DNA of 64,000 nt from Actibacterium sp. MT2.3-13A (GCF_018139985.1 NZ_JAGSOU010000012.1:52277-116276), one strand, 5' to 3'; positions 8,393-21,679 are shown, counted from the first letter of the stretch. Notes: generated by a model not told the origin, from the sequence alone. Numbers and translations: made by a program.

Positions 8393-9463
8393 TTATTGCG
8401 GGATATCGCCGGTCAGCCCCTCGACGTAAAAATTCATCCCCGCCAGGGTGCCGTCATCGGCCACTTCGCCCTCGGCCAGCCAGGGCGTGCCGTCCTGCTT
8501 GTTCAGCGGGCCGGTGAAGGGGTGATATGCGCCCGACGCGATTGCGTCTTTCAGCGCCAGCGCTTCGGCCTTCACCTCTTCGGGAACGGCGGAGGAAATC
8601 TCGCCGATCTTGACCATGCCCGGGCCGATGCCGTCCCAGGTGTCGACCGACGCCCAGGTGCCGTCGATCACCGCCTGGGTCCGGGCGATGTAATAGGGCG
8701 CCCAGTTGTCGATGATCGAGCTGACCCGCGGCAGCGGTGCGTATTCGGCCATGTCCGAGGCCTGGCCGAAGGTGATCACGCCGCCCGCCTTCTCGGCTGC
8801 GGCTTGCGGCGCGGAGGAATCGGTGTGCTGCAGGATCACGTCGGCGCCCTGTTCGATCAGCGCCTGCGCGGCGTCGGCCTCTTTCGCCGGGTCGAACCAG
8901 GTATAGGCCCAGATCACCTTGAACTGCACGTCCGGGTTCACCTTGCGGGCGTGGATATAGGCCGAATTGATGCCGCGGACGACCTCGGGGATCGGGAAGG
9001 AGGCGATATAGCCGACGATGTTCGATTTCGTCATGCGGCCCGCGATGGTGCCCTGGACGGCGCGACCTTCGTAGAAGCGGGCCGAATAGGTCGAGACGTT
9101 CTCGGCGCGCTTGTAGCCGGTGGCATGTTCGAATTTCACGTTCGGGAATTTCTTGGCCACGTTGATGGTGGGGTCCATGTAGCCGAAGGAGGTGGTGAAG
9201 ATCAGGTCGGCGCCGGACAGCGCCATCTGGGTCAGCACGCGCTCGGCGTCCGCCCCTTCGGGCACGTTTTCCTGGTAGATGGTCTCGACCGCGTCGCCGA
9301 AATGCTCCTCCACGGCCAGGCGGCCCTGGTTGTGCTCATAGCTCCAGCCGCCGTCGCCGATCGGCCCGACGTAGACGAAGCCGACCTTGGTGGGCTCGGC
9401 CGCGGCCGCCCCGGCAAGGCCCAGCGCCAGCGCCGCGCCGGCAAGAAGGGTGGTGAGGTTCAT
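8393..9463 (-). CDS. Bmp/Med-family ABC transporter substrate-binding protein (nucleoside/purine)
   Basis: The 356-residue protein has a Sec signal peptide (residues 1-22, ALGLAGAAAA then EP). The Bmp fold shows FVYVGPIGDGGWSYEHNQG, LIFTTSFGYMDPTINVAKKF and the YSARFYEGRAVQGTIAG segment. There is no lipobox Cys, so it should be a soluble periplasmic protein. Bmp-family proteins feed nucleosides or purines to the YufOPQ-type permease. That pairing is encoded just upstream (permeases and ATPase) and behind xdhABC. It is the last gene of the run and has its own terminator at 8339. Confidence 0.92.
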   Translation of the reverse strand: MNLTTLLAGAALALGLAGAAAAEPTKVGFVYVGPIGDGGWSYEHNQGRLAVEEHFGDAVETIYQENVPEGADAERVLTQMALSGADLIFTTSFGYMDPTINVAKKFPNVKFEHATGYKRAENVSTYSARFYEGRAVQGTIAGRMTKSNIVGYIASFPIPEVVRGINSAYIHARKVNPDVQFKVIWAYTWFDPAKEADAAQALIEQGADVILQHTDSSAPQAAAEKAGGVITFGQASDMAEYAPLPRVSSIIDNWAPYYIARTQAVIDGTWASVDTWDGIGPGMVKIGEISSAVPEEVKAEALALKDAIASGAYHPFTGPLNKQDGTPWLAEGEVADDGTLAGMNFYVEGLTGDIPQ

Positions 9464-9518
9464 GAAAATGTCTCCCAGGTTGAATGCGGGCGCAACCGCC
9501 CGCGGTTGGCAGCTGCCC

Positions 9519-10451
9519 CTAGTTCGAGGCGTGAAAGACGCGGCCCAGAGAGGCCGGCGCGTTCAGCGCCGCGCGCGCGCGTCCGGCGGACATGACCACC
9601 AGCACGAGGATGGTGATCAGATAGGGACTCATCGACAGGACCTCGACCGGGATCGCCGCGCCGGCGGCCTGGAGGTTCAGTTGCAGCACGGTGATCCCGC
9701 CGAACAGATAGGCGCCCAGCAGCACCCGCCAGGCCCGCCACGAGGCGAAGACCACGATCGCCAGCGCGATCCAGCCCGCGCCTGCGGTCATGCCCTCGGT
9801 CCATTGCGGCACGCGCACGAGGCTCAGATAGGCGCCGCCCAGCCCCGCGCAGGCCCCGCCGAAGGCGATCGCCGTCAGCCGGATGCGGATCACCTTGTAG
9901 CCCAGCGCATGCGCCGCCTCGTGGTTCTCGCCCACCGCGCGCAGGATCAACCCGGCGCGGCTGTATTTCAGCAGCATCCAGACCCCGGCCACCAGCGCCA
10001 GCGACAGGTAGACCATCAGGTCATGCGAGAACACGATCCGCCCCAGCACCGGCAGGTCCGACAGAAGGGGGATTTCCAGCCGCGGCGTGGCGGGGGCCTT
10101 GATGCCCACATAGCTTTGCCCGATCAGCGCCGACAGCCCCAGCCCGAACAGGGTCAGCCCCAGGCCGGTCGCCACCTGGTTCGACATCAGGTATTGCGTC
10201 AGCAGCCCGAACAGCAGCGCCAGCGCCGCCCCGCCCAGCGCGGCGCAGACGAAGCCCAGCGCCGGGCTTCCGGTCTCGACCGCGACGACGAAGCCGCAGA
10301 CTGCGCCGGTGATCATCATCCCCTCGACCCCGAGGTTCAGAACGCCCGATTTCTCCACGACCAGCTCGCCGATCGCGGCCAGCAGGATCGGCGTCGCCGC
10401 AACCATCAGAGAGGCGACCAGAAGGACGGGGTTGATTGCCGACAGGTCCAT
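9519..10451 (-). CDS. ABC transporter permease, nucleoside type (YufQ-like)
   Basis: This hydrophobic 310-residue BPD_transp_2 permease has many membrane segments. Motifs include EKSGVLNLGVEGMMITGAV near the N-terminus and LRAVGENHEAAHALGYKV, the cytoplasmic loop typical of nucleoside and branched-chain-type permeases. The ATG at 10451 overlaps the upstream permease stop (TGATG). A GTG one codon earlier is also possible. It forms the inner-membrane channel with the permease at 10451-11536. Confidence 0.9.
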   Translation of the reverse strand: MDLSAINPVLLVASLMVAATPILLAAIGELVVEKSGVLNLGVEGMMITGAVCGFVVAVETGSPALGFVCAALGGAALALLFGLLTQYLMSNQVATGLGLTLFGLGLSALIGQSYVGIKAPATPRLEIPLLSDLPVLGRIVFSHDLMVYLSLALVAGVWMLLKYSRAGLILRAVGENHEAAHALGYKVIRIRLTAIAFGGACAGLGGAYLSLVRVPQWTEGMTAGAGWIALAIVVFASWRAWRVLLGAYLFGGITVLQLNLQAAGAAIPVEVLSMSPYLITILVLVVMSAGRARAALNAPASLGRVFHASN

Positions 10452-11536
10452 CACGCCACCTCAGGCTTGCCGATGCGGACGCGGTAGTTGGCGGACATGT
10501 CCATCGCCAGCAGGAAGAACAGCAGCATCCCCTGGAACAGCTGGATCGCGGCCGAGGGCAGGCCCAGCATCAGCTGCGCCAGTTCGCCGCCGATATAGGT
10601 CAGCGCCATCAAGAGCCCCGCCAGCAGGATGCCCACCGGGTGCAGCCGCCCGAGGAAGGCCACGATGATCGCGGTGAACCCGTAGCCCGAGCCGAAATCG
10701 ATGCTGATCTGGCCCGCGGGCCCCGCGACCTCGAACAGCCCCGCCGCCCCGGCCAGAGCGCCCGACAGCCCCAGGCAGATCAGGATCAGCCGCGCGGGGT
10801 CCACCCCGGCGAAGCGCGCCGCCCGCGGGCTCTGCCCCGTCAGCCGGATCTGGAAGCCCAGCATGTGCCGGTTCAGCAGCACATAGGCGAAGATCACCGC
10901 GACGAAAGCCGTGACCACACCCCAATGCATGCCGGTGTTGGCGATCAGCTCGGGGTTGGCCGCGGCCGCCCATTGCTGCAGGTTGCGCGACCCGGGAAAG
11001 CCCATCCCCTCGGGATTGCGCAGCAGCCCCGACGACACCGAGGCCAGGATGTTCTCGGCCACATACACCAGCATCAGCGAGACCAGGATCTCGTTGGTGC
11101 CGAAGCGCGTCTTCAGCACCGCCGGGATCATCGCCCATCCCCAGCCGCCAAGCGCGCCTGCCGCCACCATCAGCGGGAAGAGCAGGAAACTCTCCGACGG
11201 GTAGAGGGCCAGACCCGCGCCCGCCCCGCAGATCGCCCCCATGATGTATTGCCCCTCGGCCCCGATGTTCCAGATCCCGGCCCGGAAACCGAGGCTCAGG
11301 CCGATCGCGATCAGGATCAGCGGCCCCGCCTTGACCATAAGCTGCGGCCGCGAATAGGCGGCGAAGCTTTCATGGAACAGCGGGTCCCAGAAAATCGTCC
11401 GGATCGCCTCGACCGGGTCCTTGCCCAGCGCCGCGAACAGGACCGCGCCCGCCGCCATCGTGGCCAGCACTGCGAGAACGGGTGTGAGCCCCGCCCAGAA
11501 CCGCGAGGGCGCGGGGCGCTTCTCCAGCCGGATCAT
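10451..11536 (-). CDS. ABC transporter permease, nucleoside type (YufP-like)
   Basis: This 361-residue permease has about nine membrane segments. LGFRAGIWNIGAEGQYIMGA marks the same subfamily as its neighbour, with NRHMLGFQIRLTGQSPRAAR as the coupling-loop region. It is the second half of the heterodimeric channel. The start follows GAGAGG in the message. The 114 bases upstream (11537-11650) hold a repeat and hairpin, the only sizeable break in the xdh/ABC run apart from the 55 bases before the Bmp gene. Confidence 0.9.
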   Translation of the reverse strand: MIRLEKRPAPSRFWAGLTPVLAVLATMAAGAVLFAALGKDPVEAIRTIFWDPLFHESFAAYSRPQLMVKAGPLILIAIGLSLGFRAGIWNIGAEGQYIMGAICGAGAGLALYPSESFLLFPLMVAAGALGGWGWAMIPAVLKTRFGTNEILVSLMLVYVAENILASVSSGLLRNPEGMGFPGSRNLQQWAAAANPELIANTGMHWGVVTAFVAVIFAYVLLNRHMLGFQIRLTGQSPRAARFAGVDPARLILICLGLSGALAGAAGLFEVAGPAGQISIDFGSGYGFTAIIVAFLGRLHPVGILLAGLLMALTYIGGELAQLMLGLPSAAIQLFQGMLLFFLLAMDMSANYRVRIGKPEVA

Positions 11537-11577
11537 GCAACCTCTCCCGCGGGGGCGGGCCGGGAGCGCAGCGCCAT

Positions 11578-11637
11578 GAGTATTTTGACCAAGAAGAAGC
11601 CCCCTTCTTCTTGACGGGAAATACTCCCGCCGGAGGC
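11578..11637. repeat. Dispersed repeat, copy 3, with an opposing half-copy forming a hairpin
   Basis: A half-copy (GAGTATTTTGACCAAGAAGAAG, split here as GAGTATTTTGACC then AAGAAGAAG, 11578-11599) faces a full inverted copy at 11605-11637 (TTCTTCTTGACGGGAAATA then CTCCCGCCGGAGGCA). The two arms pair over about 22 bases around a four-base CCCC loop. It lies inside the transporter operon between the ATPase and the first permease, where it may attenuate transcription or protect mRNA. Confidence 0.8.
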
Positions 11638-11650
11638 ATGAAAGTTCTTC

Positions 11651-13171
11651 TCACCCGTCCACATGCGCGACCTCCATGTCATGGGCGCCACCCATCATCA
11701 GGCCGATCTCCTCGAGGGTGAGGCCGTCGGCGGGGCGCGGCGCGGTAAGCCGTCCCTCGTTCAGCGCCGCGAAGCGGTCGGAGATTTCCAACAGTTCGTC
11801 CAGGTCCTGGCTGATCACGATCACGGCCGCGCCGCTGGCCGCGAGGTCCAGCAGCGCCTGCCGGATCGCGGCGGCGGCGGCGGCATCGACGCCCCAGGTC
11901 GGCTGGTTCACCACCAGCAGTTCGGGGCGCTGCAGCACCTCGCGTCCGATCACGAATTTCTGCAGGTTCCCGCCCGACAGCGCCCGCGCCGCGTTGCCGG
12001 CCCCCGGCGTGCGGACGTCGAAGGTCTCGATGATCTTTTCGGCGAAGGCGCGCGCGGCGGGCCATTTCAGGAAACCGTTGACCGCGAGGCCTTGCCGGAT
12101 GGCCGCGGTCAGCAGGGCGTTCTCGGTCAGGCTCATGTCGGGGGCGGCGGCGTGGCCGAGGCGCTCCTCCGGGGCGGCCAACACCGCGATACGGCGGCGC
12201 GGGTTGGGGTCGAGATGGCCGATTGGCGCCCCGTGAAGGCGGATTGCCTCGGGCCGGGTCTGCGCCTCGCCCGACAGCGCCGCCAACAGCTCGTCCTGCC
12301 CGTTTCCGGCGACGCCGCCGATGCCCAGCACCTCGCCCGCGCGCACGCGAAAGGAGATGTCCCGCAGCGGCGTGCCGAAGGGCGAGGCGGGGGGGAGCGA
12401 CAGGCCGTCGAGTTCCACCACCACCTCGCCCAGCGCGCGTTTGGCGCGTTCGGGGCGGCGCAGCTTGGCGCCCACCATCATCTCGGCCAGTTCGGCCGCG
12501 GATTTCTCACGCGGGTCGCAGCTGTCCACGACCTTGCCCAGCCGCAGGATGGTGGCCGCGTCGCAGAGTGCGCGGATCTCCTCAAGCTTGTGCGAGATAT
12601 AGAGGATCGCCGTGCCCTCGGCCGCGAGCTTGCGCAGGGTCTCGAACAGGATCCCGACCTCCTGCGGCGTCAGCACCGAGGTCGGCTCGTCCATGATCAG
12701 CAGCTTCGGGTCCTGCAGCAGGCAGCGGATGATCTCCACCCTCTGCCGTTCGCCCGCCGACAGGTCGCCCACGATCCGCCCGGGATCGAGCGGCAGGCCG
12801 TAGGTCTCGGACACCTCGCGGATGCGCGCGGCGAGCTGGTGCTGGGGCGGCGGGGCCTCCATGCCGAGCGCCACGTTCTCGGCCACGTTCAGCGCCTCGA
12901 ACAGCGAGAAATGCTGAAACACCATCGCCACTCCTTCCGCGCGCGCGGCACGCGGCTCGGCCGGCTCAAAGGGCGCGCCGCGCAGGGTCATGCGGCCGGA
13001 ATCGGGCTTCACCAGCCCGTAGATCATCTTGACCAGCGTCGATTTCCCGGCACCGTTCTCGCCCAGCAGCGCATGGACCTCGCCCGGCATGACGTCGAAG
13101 GAGACATGATCGTTGGCCACGACGCCCGGATAGGCCTTGGTCAGCCCCTCGACGGTCAGAAGCGGTGTCAC
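11651..13171 (-). CDS. ABC transporter ATP-binding protein with two nucleotide-binding domains (nucleoside uptake, YufO-like)
   Basis: This 506-residue protein contains two fused ATPase domains. The first has Walker A LLGENGAGKSTLVKMIYG, signature LSAGERQRVEI and Walker B LLIMDEPTSVLT. The second has a degenerate P-loop region (GIGGVAGNGQDELLAALSG), signature LSGGNLQKFVIGREVLQR and a Walker B-like ELLVVNQPTWGVD. In that last motif Asn-Gln replaces the usual Asp-Glu, as is common in the second half of sugar- and nucleoside-type ATPases. The start is GTG, overlapping the xdhC stop (GTGA), so it is translationally coupled to xdhC. Confidence 0.92.
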   Translation of the reverse strand: MTPLLTVEGLTKAYPGVVANDHVSFDVMPGEVHALLGENGAGKSTLVKMIYGLVKPDSGRMTLRGAPFEPAEPRAARAEGVAMVFQHFSLFEALNVAENVALGMEAPPPQHQLAARIREVSETYGLPLDPGRIVGDLSAGERQRVEIIRCLLQDPKLLIMDEPTSVLTPQEVGILFETLRKLAAEGTAILYISHKLEEIRALCDAATILRLGKVVDSCDPREKSAAELAEMMVGAKLRRPERAKRALGEVVVELDGLSLPPASPFGTPLRDISFRVRAGEVLGIGGVAGNGQDELLAALSGEAQTRPEAIRLHGAPIGHLDPNPRRRIAVLAAPEERLGHAAAPDMSLTENALLTAAIRQGLAVNGFLKWPAARAFAEKIIETFDVRTPGAGNAARALSGGNLQKFVIGREVLQRPELLVVNQPTWGVDAAAAAAIRQALLDLAASGAAVIVISQDLDELLEISDRFAALNEGRLTAPRPADGLTLEEIGLMMGGAHDMEVAHVDG

Positions 13172-14103
13172 CTTGCGGCATCCTTTGCGGCTTGGGTGGC
13201 AGTCGAAGGGTTTAGTAGCTCGGCGGCCACGCCCACGGCAATGGCCTGGGGATGCTTACCTAGCGTCGGCTGCCCGATCGGACAGCGGATGCGGGAGATT
13301 TGGGCGTCCGAATGGCCGAACTGCCGCAGCCGCTTGCGAAACCGTGCCCATTTGGTGGCCGATCCGATCAGCCCGGCGCGGGCAAAGCCGTGGCCCAGCA
13401 ACCGGTGGCACAACTCCAGGTCCAGCGCGTGGGAATAGGTCAGGATCAGGTGCTCGGCGCCGCGCGGCGCATGGGGCACCAGATCGGCGGGGTTGGCGGC
13501 GATCAGCTGCGTCACCCCTTCGGGGATTTCCTCGGGGAAGCGGCCAGAGGAACTGTCCACCCAGGTGATCGCGACATCCGGCAGGGGCGCCAACGTGCGG
13601 ACCAGCGCCCGCCCGACATGGCCCGCGCCGTGGATCCAGAGCGGCCGGGCAGGGGGCGAGATCGGCTCGATCATCCAGCCCTGCGTGAGCTGCGGCCGCG
13701 GCGCCTGCCCGCCGCCGCGCGCCTGCGCCAGCACACGCCGCACCGCCAGCGGCGGTTCCGCCGGCCCCGCCACCGGGCGGGCGAAGACCGTCCCCTCAGG
13801 CACCGCCTCGAATACCTCGGTCAGCAGCCGCACCGCGCCGCCGCAGCATTGCCCCAGCGCCGGCCCCAGCGCGCGCCGCTCCAGCCGTCGCGCAGGCCCG
13901 CCCGCCAGCATCGCCCGCGCCGCCCGCGCGGCCTCGTATTCCAGCGCTCCGCCGCCGATCGTGCCCGTCTGCCCGCCGGGCCAGACCAGCATCGCCGCCC
14001 CCACCTCGCGCGGGGCCGAGCCTTCCACGCCTGCCACCACCACCCGCGCCACTCGGGGGTGTGCGGCCAGTGCGCGGCCCAGGGATGCGGCGTCGAAGCT
14101 CAT
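13168..14103 (-). CDS. xdhC: Xanthine dehydrogenase maturation protein XdhC
   Basis: The 311-residue protein has the XdhC/CoxI N-terminal region (VVVAGVEGSAPREVGAAMLV, then TIGGGALEYEAARAAR and GPALGQCCGGAVRLLTEVF). A C-terminal Rossmann domain follows (WIHGAGHVGRALVRTLAP, YSHALDLELCHRLL, FARAGLIGSATKWARFRKR). XdhC binds the molybdenum cofactor, promotes its sulfuration and inserts it into XdhB. The start overlaps the xdhB stop by four bases (ATGA). Confidence 0.93.
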   Translation of the reverse strand: MSFDAASLGRALAAHPRVARVVVAGVEGSAPREVGAAMLVWPGGQTGTIGGGALEYEAARAARAMLAGGPARRLERRALGPALGQCCGGAVRLLTEVFEAVPEGTVFARPVAGPAEPPLAVRRVLAQARGGGQAPRPQLTQGWMIEPISPPARPLWIHGAGHVGRALVRTLAPLPDVAITWVDSSSGRFPEEIPEGVTQLIAANPADLVPHAPRGAEHLILTYSHALDLELCHRLLGHGFARAGLIGSATKWARFRKRLRQFGHSDAQISRIRCPIGQPTLGKHPQAIAVGVAAELLNPSTATQAAKDAAR

Positions 14104-16448
14104 CCCCGCGCCACCCGGTTCACCGCCGCCAGCACCCGTTCCGGCGTCGCCGGCGCGTCGAGCGCCGGGTAGCCCGGCCCGCAGGCCGCCACGGCATCCG
14201 ACAGCGCCATCAGCACCGAGATCCCCAGCATGAAGGGCGGCTCGCCCACGGCCTTGGAGCGATAGATCGTCTCCTCCCGGTTCTCGTTCTGCCACAGCGC
14301 CACGTTGAAGATGTCGGGCCGGTCGGAACAGGCCGGGATCTTGTAGGTCGAGGGCGCGTGGGTCATCAGCCGCCCCTTGCCGTCCCAGACCAGCTCCTCG
14401 GTGGTCAGCCAGCCCGCGCCCTGCACATAGCCGCCCTCGACCTGGCCGATATCCAGCGCGGGGTTCAAAGACGCCCCGGCGTCATGCAGGATATCGGCGC
14501 GCAGGATGCGGTGCTCGCCGGTCAGCGTGTCGATCACCACCTCCGACACCGCCGCGCCATAGGCAAAATAGAAAAACGGCCGCCCCACGCCCCGCACCCT
14601 GTCCCAGGCCAGTTTCGGCGTCTTGTAGAAGCCGGTGGCGCTCAGGCTCACCCGCGCCTCGTAAGCACTCCTCACGGCCTCGGCGAAGCGCATCTCCTCA
14701 CCACCGACGAACACCTTTCCGGCCTCGAAATGCACCTTGCGCGGCTCGGTCTGGAAGCGCCCGGCCAGATGCGCCGCGACCCGGTCGCGGATCTCGTCGC
14801 AGGCCGCCTTCACCGCCAATCCGTTCAGGTCCGACCCCGAGGAGGCCGCCGTGGCCGAGGTGTTGGGCACCTTCGCGGTGTCGGTCGCGGTGATCTTCAC
14901 CGCCTCCATCCCCACGCCAAAGGCGCTGGCCGCCACCTGCGCCACCTTCTGGAACAGGCCCTGGCCCATCTCGGTCCCGCCATGGTTCAGATGGATCGAG
15001 CCGTCCTGGTAGACATGCACCAGCGCGCCCGCCTGGTTCAGATGCGTCAGCGTGAAGGAAATCCCGAATTTCACCGGCGTCAGCGCGATCCCGCGCTTCA
15101 GCACCGGGTGCGCCGCGTTCCACTCGGCCACCGCCGCCCGCCGCGCGGCGTATTCGCTGCTCTCCTCCAGCGCCGTCACCATCTCGTGCAGGACGAAATC
15201 CTCGACCACCTGCCCGTAGGGCGTCACGCCCGGCTCTTTCTTCTGGCCGGAAATATCCTCGGGGGGGCTCGCCGCAGGCGAGCGGGGGGCAGACAGCCCC
15301 CCTCCCGCCCCGGGGTAGAAATTCCGCCGCCGCACCTCCAGCGGGTCGAGACCGAGGCGATGCGCCACATGATCCATCACCCGCTCGATCCCCACCATCC
15401 CCTGCGGCCCGCCGAAGCCGCGGAAGGCGGTGGCCGACTGGGTGTGGGTCTTCAGCCGGTGGCTCTCGATCCGTACCGCGGGCAGCAGATAGGCGTTGTC
15501 GGCATGCAGCATGGCGCGGTCGGCCACCGGCAGGCTCAGATCCTGCGCCCAGCCGCAGCGCGCGTAATGCACGAACTCGACCCCCGCCAGCCGCCCCGCG
15601 CCGTCGAAGCCGGCGCGGTAGGCAATACGGAAATCGTGCCGCTTGCCGGTGATCACCATGTCGTCGTCGCGGTCATAGCGCATCTTGCAGGGCCGGCCGG
15701 TCAGGGCTGCTGCCACCGCCGCCGCCACGGCCAGCGCGTTGCCCTGGCTTTCCTTGCCGCCGAAAGCCCCGCCCATGCGGCGGGTCTCCACCCGGACGGC
15801 ATGCATGGGAACGCCCAGCGCCTCGGCCACCTTGTGCTGGATCTCGGTCGGGTGCTGGGTCGAGGCATGGACCATCATGTCGCCGCCTTCCTGCGGCAGG
15901 GCGAGCGCGACCTGGCCTTCAAGGTAGAAATGCTCCTGCCCGCCGGTCTCGATCACGCCCTCGATCGCATGCGCCGCCCCCGCGATTGCCGCCGCCGCAT
16001 CGCCGCGCGACCAGATCAGGGGCCCGCCCTCGAACCGCGAATTGGCCGCCAGCGCCTCATCGATGGTCAGGATCGCCGGTTTCTCGCGATAGCGGAGCTT
16101 GCCCAGCCGCGCGGCCTTGCGCGCCGCGATGTGGCTCTCGGCCGCCACCAGGAAAAGCGGCTGGCCGCAATAGAACACCTCGCCCTGCGCCAGCAGCGGC
16201 TCGTCATGGGCCGCTGCCGAGACGTCATTGGCGAAGGGCAGGTCTTCGGCCGTCAGAACCGCGACCACGCCCGGCGCGGCGCGCACCGCCGAAAGGTCCA
16301 TCTCCACGATTCCGCCCCGAGCAATCGTGCTCAGGCCGAAAGCCAGGTGCAATCCATCGCCCGGCACGGGGATGTCGTCGACATAGCGCGCTTCACCGGT
16401 CACATGCAGGCGCGCGGCGTCATGGGGCAGGGGCCGGGTCACGCTCAT
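14100..16448 (-). CDS. xdhB: Xanthine dehydrogenase molybdenum-binding subunit XdhB
   Basis: This 782-residue subunit carries the Moco-binding motifs of xanthine dehydrogenases. These are [40 protein letters not shown] and [20 protein letters not shown]; the last holds the catalytic Glu. With XdhA it hydroxylates hypoxanthine and xanthine to urate in the cytoplasm. An in-frame 66-bp palindromic repeat (15238-15303) encodes about residues 382-404, adding a Pro/Ser-rich, probably surface, stretch just before [13 protein letters not shown]. The start overlaps the xdhA stop (ATGA). The gene is otherwise intact. Confidence 0.95.
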   Translation of the reverse strand: MSVTRPLPHDAARLHVTGEARYVDDIPVPGDGLHLAFGLSTIARGGIVEMDLSAVRAAPGVVAVLTAEDLPFANDVSAAAHDEPLLAQGEVFYCGQPLFLVAAESHIAARKAARLGKLRYREKPAILTIDEALAANSRFEGGPLIWSRGDAAAAIAGAAHAIEGVIETGGQEHFYLEGQVALALPQEGGDMMVHASTQHPTEIQHKVAEALGVPMHAVRVETRRMGGAFGGKESQGNALAVAAAVAAALTGRPCKMRYDRDDDMVITGKRHDFRIAYRAGFDGAGRLAGVEFVHYARCGWAQDLSLPVADRAMLHADNAYLLPAVRIESHRLKTHTQSATAFRGFGGPQGMVGIERVMDHVAHRLGLDPLEVRRRNFYPGAGGGLSAPRSPAASPPEDISGQKKEPGVTPYGQVVEDFVLHEMVTALEESSEYAARRAAVAEWNAAHPVLKRGIALTPVKFGISFTLTHLNQAGALVHVYQDGSIHLNHGGTEMGQGLFQKVAQVAASAFGVGMEAVKITATDTAKVPNTSATAASSGSDLNGLAVKAACDEIRDRVAAHLAGRFQTEPRKVHFEAGKVFVGGEEMRFAEAVRSAYEARVSLSATGFYKTPKLAWDRVRGVGRPFFYFAYGAAVSEVVIDTLTGEHRILRADILHDAGASLNPALDIGQVEGGYVQGAGWLTTEELVWDGKGRLMTHAPSTYKIPACSDRPDIFNVALWQNENREETIYRSKAVGEPPFMLGISVLMALSDAVAACGPGYPALDAPATPERVLAAVNRVARG
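15238..15303 (-). repeat. 66-bp palindromic repeat element inside xdhB (copy 4)
   Basis: It starts with the repeat core (TTCTTCTGGCCGGAAATAT then CCTCGGGGGG) and continues with two hairpins, GCTCGCCGCAGGCGAGC and GGGGGGCAGACAGCCCCCC. It is the reverse complement of the element at 17306-17371 with one mismatch. Its length is 22 codons and the reading frame stays open through it. Confidence 0.92.
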
Positions 16449-17884
16449 GCCCGCACCTCCAGCACGTTGATGGCCGCGCCCAGATCCTCGAGGAAACAAC
16501 GCGAGAGCATGTTGCGCGCGGCCGCCAGCCGGTAGCCGGCCGAGGCGCGCATGTCCGACAGTGGCGCGAAATCCCGCGCCCAGGCGCCGTTGGCCGCGGC
16601 CAGCGTCTCCTCGTGCCAGGGTTTCCCGGTGATCGCCGCCTCGACGGCCCGGGCGCGTTTGGGCACGCCGGCCATGCCGCCGAAGGCGATGCGCGCGGCC
16701 TCCACCCGGCCGTTGCAGATGGTCAGGTTGAAGGCGCCGCAGACCGCCGAGATGTCCTGGTCGAAGCGTTTCGACAGCTTGTAGACCCGCAGTCGGTCGG
16801 GCTGGCGGGGAAGGGTGACGGCCTCCACGAACTCGCCCGGCGCGCGGTCCTGCCGGCCGTAATCAAGGAAGAAATCCTCGAGCGCGATCTCGCGGCGCGC
16901 CTCGCCCCGGCGCAGATGCAGCCGCGCGCCCAGCGCGATCAGCGCGGGCGGCGTGTCGCCGATGGGCGAGCCGTTGGCGATGTTGCCCCCGACCGTGGCC
17001 ACGGCGCGCACCTGGGCCGAGGCGAAGCGGCCGATCATGGCGGCGAAGGAGGGGTGGAATTCGGCCATGACCGCGCCCAGTTCGGCGATGGTGACACCGG
17101 CGCCGAGGCGAATTTCGGTCTCGGATACCTCGACCTCCCGGAGATCGGCGCAGCCGTTCAGGAAAGCCACCGGCGCGAGGTCGCGCAGCTGTTTCGTCAC
17201 CCACAGCCCGACATCGGTGGCGCCGGCGATCAGCGTGGCCTCGGGGTGGGCCTGATACCACCCTGCCAGTTCGTCGGATGTCGCGGGGCGGAAGGCGCCG
17301 GAGGCAGGGGGGCTGTCTGCCCCCCGCTCGCCTGCGGCGAGCCCCCCCGAGGATATTTCGGGCCAGAAGAAGGAGGGGTCGGAGACGGCCGCAAGGTCGG
17401 CCTGCATCCAGTTGGGGACGGGGTGATCGGCGGCGGCATGGGCCGCGCGCAGGATCGGGGCGTAGCCGGTGCACCGGCAGAGGTTGCCGGCGAGCGCGGC
17501 GTCGTAATCGCTTTCGCCGTTCAGATGGGCCGCCGCCAGCGACATGACGATCCCTGGCGTGCAGAAGCCGCATTGCGAGCCGTGATGGTCGATCATCGCC
17601 TGCTGGACGGGGTGGGGTTCGCCATCTGGGCCGGAGAGCCCCTCGACGGTGCGCAGCGCCTTGCCGTCGAGTTGCGGCAGGAACAGGAGGCAGGCGTTCA
17701 GGGCGCGGCTGCCCCTGACGTCGGTGACCATCACCGTGCAGGCGCCGCAGTCGCCCTCGTTGCAGCCCTCCTTGGTGCCGGTCAGGCGGCGGCTCTCGCG
17801 CAGCCAGTCGAGCAGGCTGCGGGTGGGGGCGGGGTCCGCGAGGCGGACGGTCTCTCCGTTCAGAAGAAACGCGATCTCGGGCAT
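16445..17884 (-). CDS. xdhA: Xanthine dehydrogenase small subunit XdhA (2Fe-2S and FAD)
   Basis: The 479-residue protein has two N-terminal 2Fe-2S clusters, [13 protein letters not shown] (from about residue 40) and [16 protein letters not shown] with [11 protein letters not shown]. An FAD domain follows with [20 protein letters not shown] and [20 protein letters not shown]. It passes electrons from the XdhB Moco to NAD. Residues 172-193, in the linker between Fe-S and FAD domains, are encoded by an in-frame 66-bp palindromic repeat. The start at 17884 is chosen because the family begins with [14 protein letters not shown] sequence. It is the first gene of a run continuing through xdhB, xdhC and the nucleoside transporter. 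Confidence 0.95.
   Translation of the reverse strand: MPEIAFLLNGETVRLADPAPTRSLLDWLRESRRLTGTKEGCNEGDCGACTVMVTDVRGSRALNACLLFLPQLDGKALRTVEGLSGPDGEPHPVQQAMIDHHGSQCGFCTPGIVMSLAAAHLNGESDYDAALAGNLCRCTGYAPILRAAHAAADHPVPNWMQADLAAVSDPSFFWPEISSGGLAAGERGADSPPASGAFRPATSDELAGWYQAHPEATLIAGATDVGLWVTKQLRDLAPVAFLNGCADLREVEVSETEIRLGAGVTIAELGAVMAEFHPSFAAMIGRFASAQVRAVATVGGNIANGSPIGDTPPALIALGARLHLRRGEARREIALEDFFLDYGRQDRAPGEFVEAVTLPRQPDRLRVYKLSKRFDQDISAVCGAFNLTICNGRVEAARIAFGGMAGVPKRARAVEAAITGKPWHEETLAAANGAWARDFAPLSDMRASAGYRLAAARNMLSRCFLEDLGAAINVLEVRA
17306..17371 (+). repeat. 66-bp palindromic repeat element inside xdhA (copy 5)
   Basis: It is the inverted, 65/66-identical partner of 15238-15303: hairpin GGGGGGCTGTCTGCCCCCC, hairpin GCTCGCCTGCGGCGAGC, then core GAGGATATTTCGGGCCAGA and AGAA. 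It occupies 22 codons of xdhA in the interdomain linker without a stop or frameshift. Confidence 0.92.
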
Positions 17885-18105
17885 CTGGAATCCAGGGCCG
17901 CTGTCTGTTCGGCGGTTTTCCCGCGTTTTCCCCGGCCCGATGCGGCGTAAGGCCGGGCTCTCCCTGTCGGATCGCCACCAGCAAAGCCGGTGCCGGGCGG
18001 TTTGGCAAGTGCCGCGTTCCGGCGGTCGCGGGCGAAAGACCTTCAGGTATTTCCTGAAAATCGGAATGGCTTTCCCCGGCATCGCGGCTTGGCTACTGTG
18101 CCGCC
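17885..18105. promoter_or_regulatory. Divergent intergenic region between xdhA and dnaE
   Basis: These 221 bases separate the two divergent starts and must hold both promoters. A possible dnaE -10 (TACTGT, ending about 10 bases before the ATG) is visible, with only a poor -35. No strong operator was recognised. Confidence 0.4.
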
Positions 18106-21603
<3,498 letters not shown>

Positions 21604-21679
21604 GCGCCCGCCGCCCCGCCATTGCGCGCGCCCGCCCGGCGCTGCTAAATGGCCCCGTCCCGCCGTCCGAGGAGCCCCG

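Noticed and set aside
12060..12110. Suspected defect in the second ATPase domain of the nucleoside transporter (degenerate P-loop and NQ in Walker B)
   Set aside because: One degenerate nucleotide-binding half is common in this family, so it is not evidence of a pseudogene.
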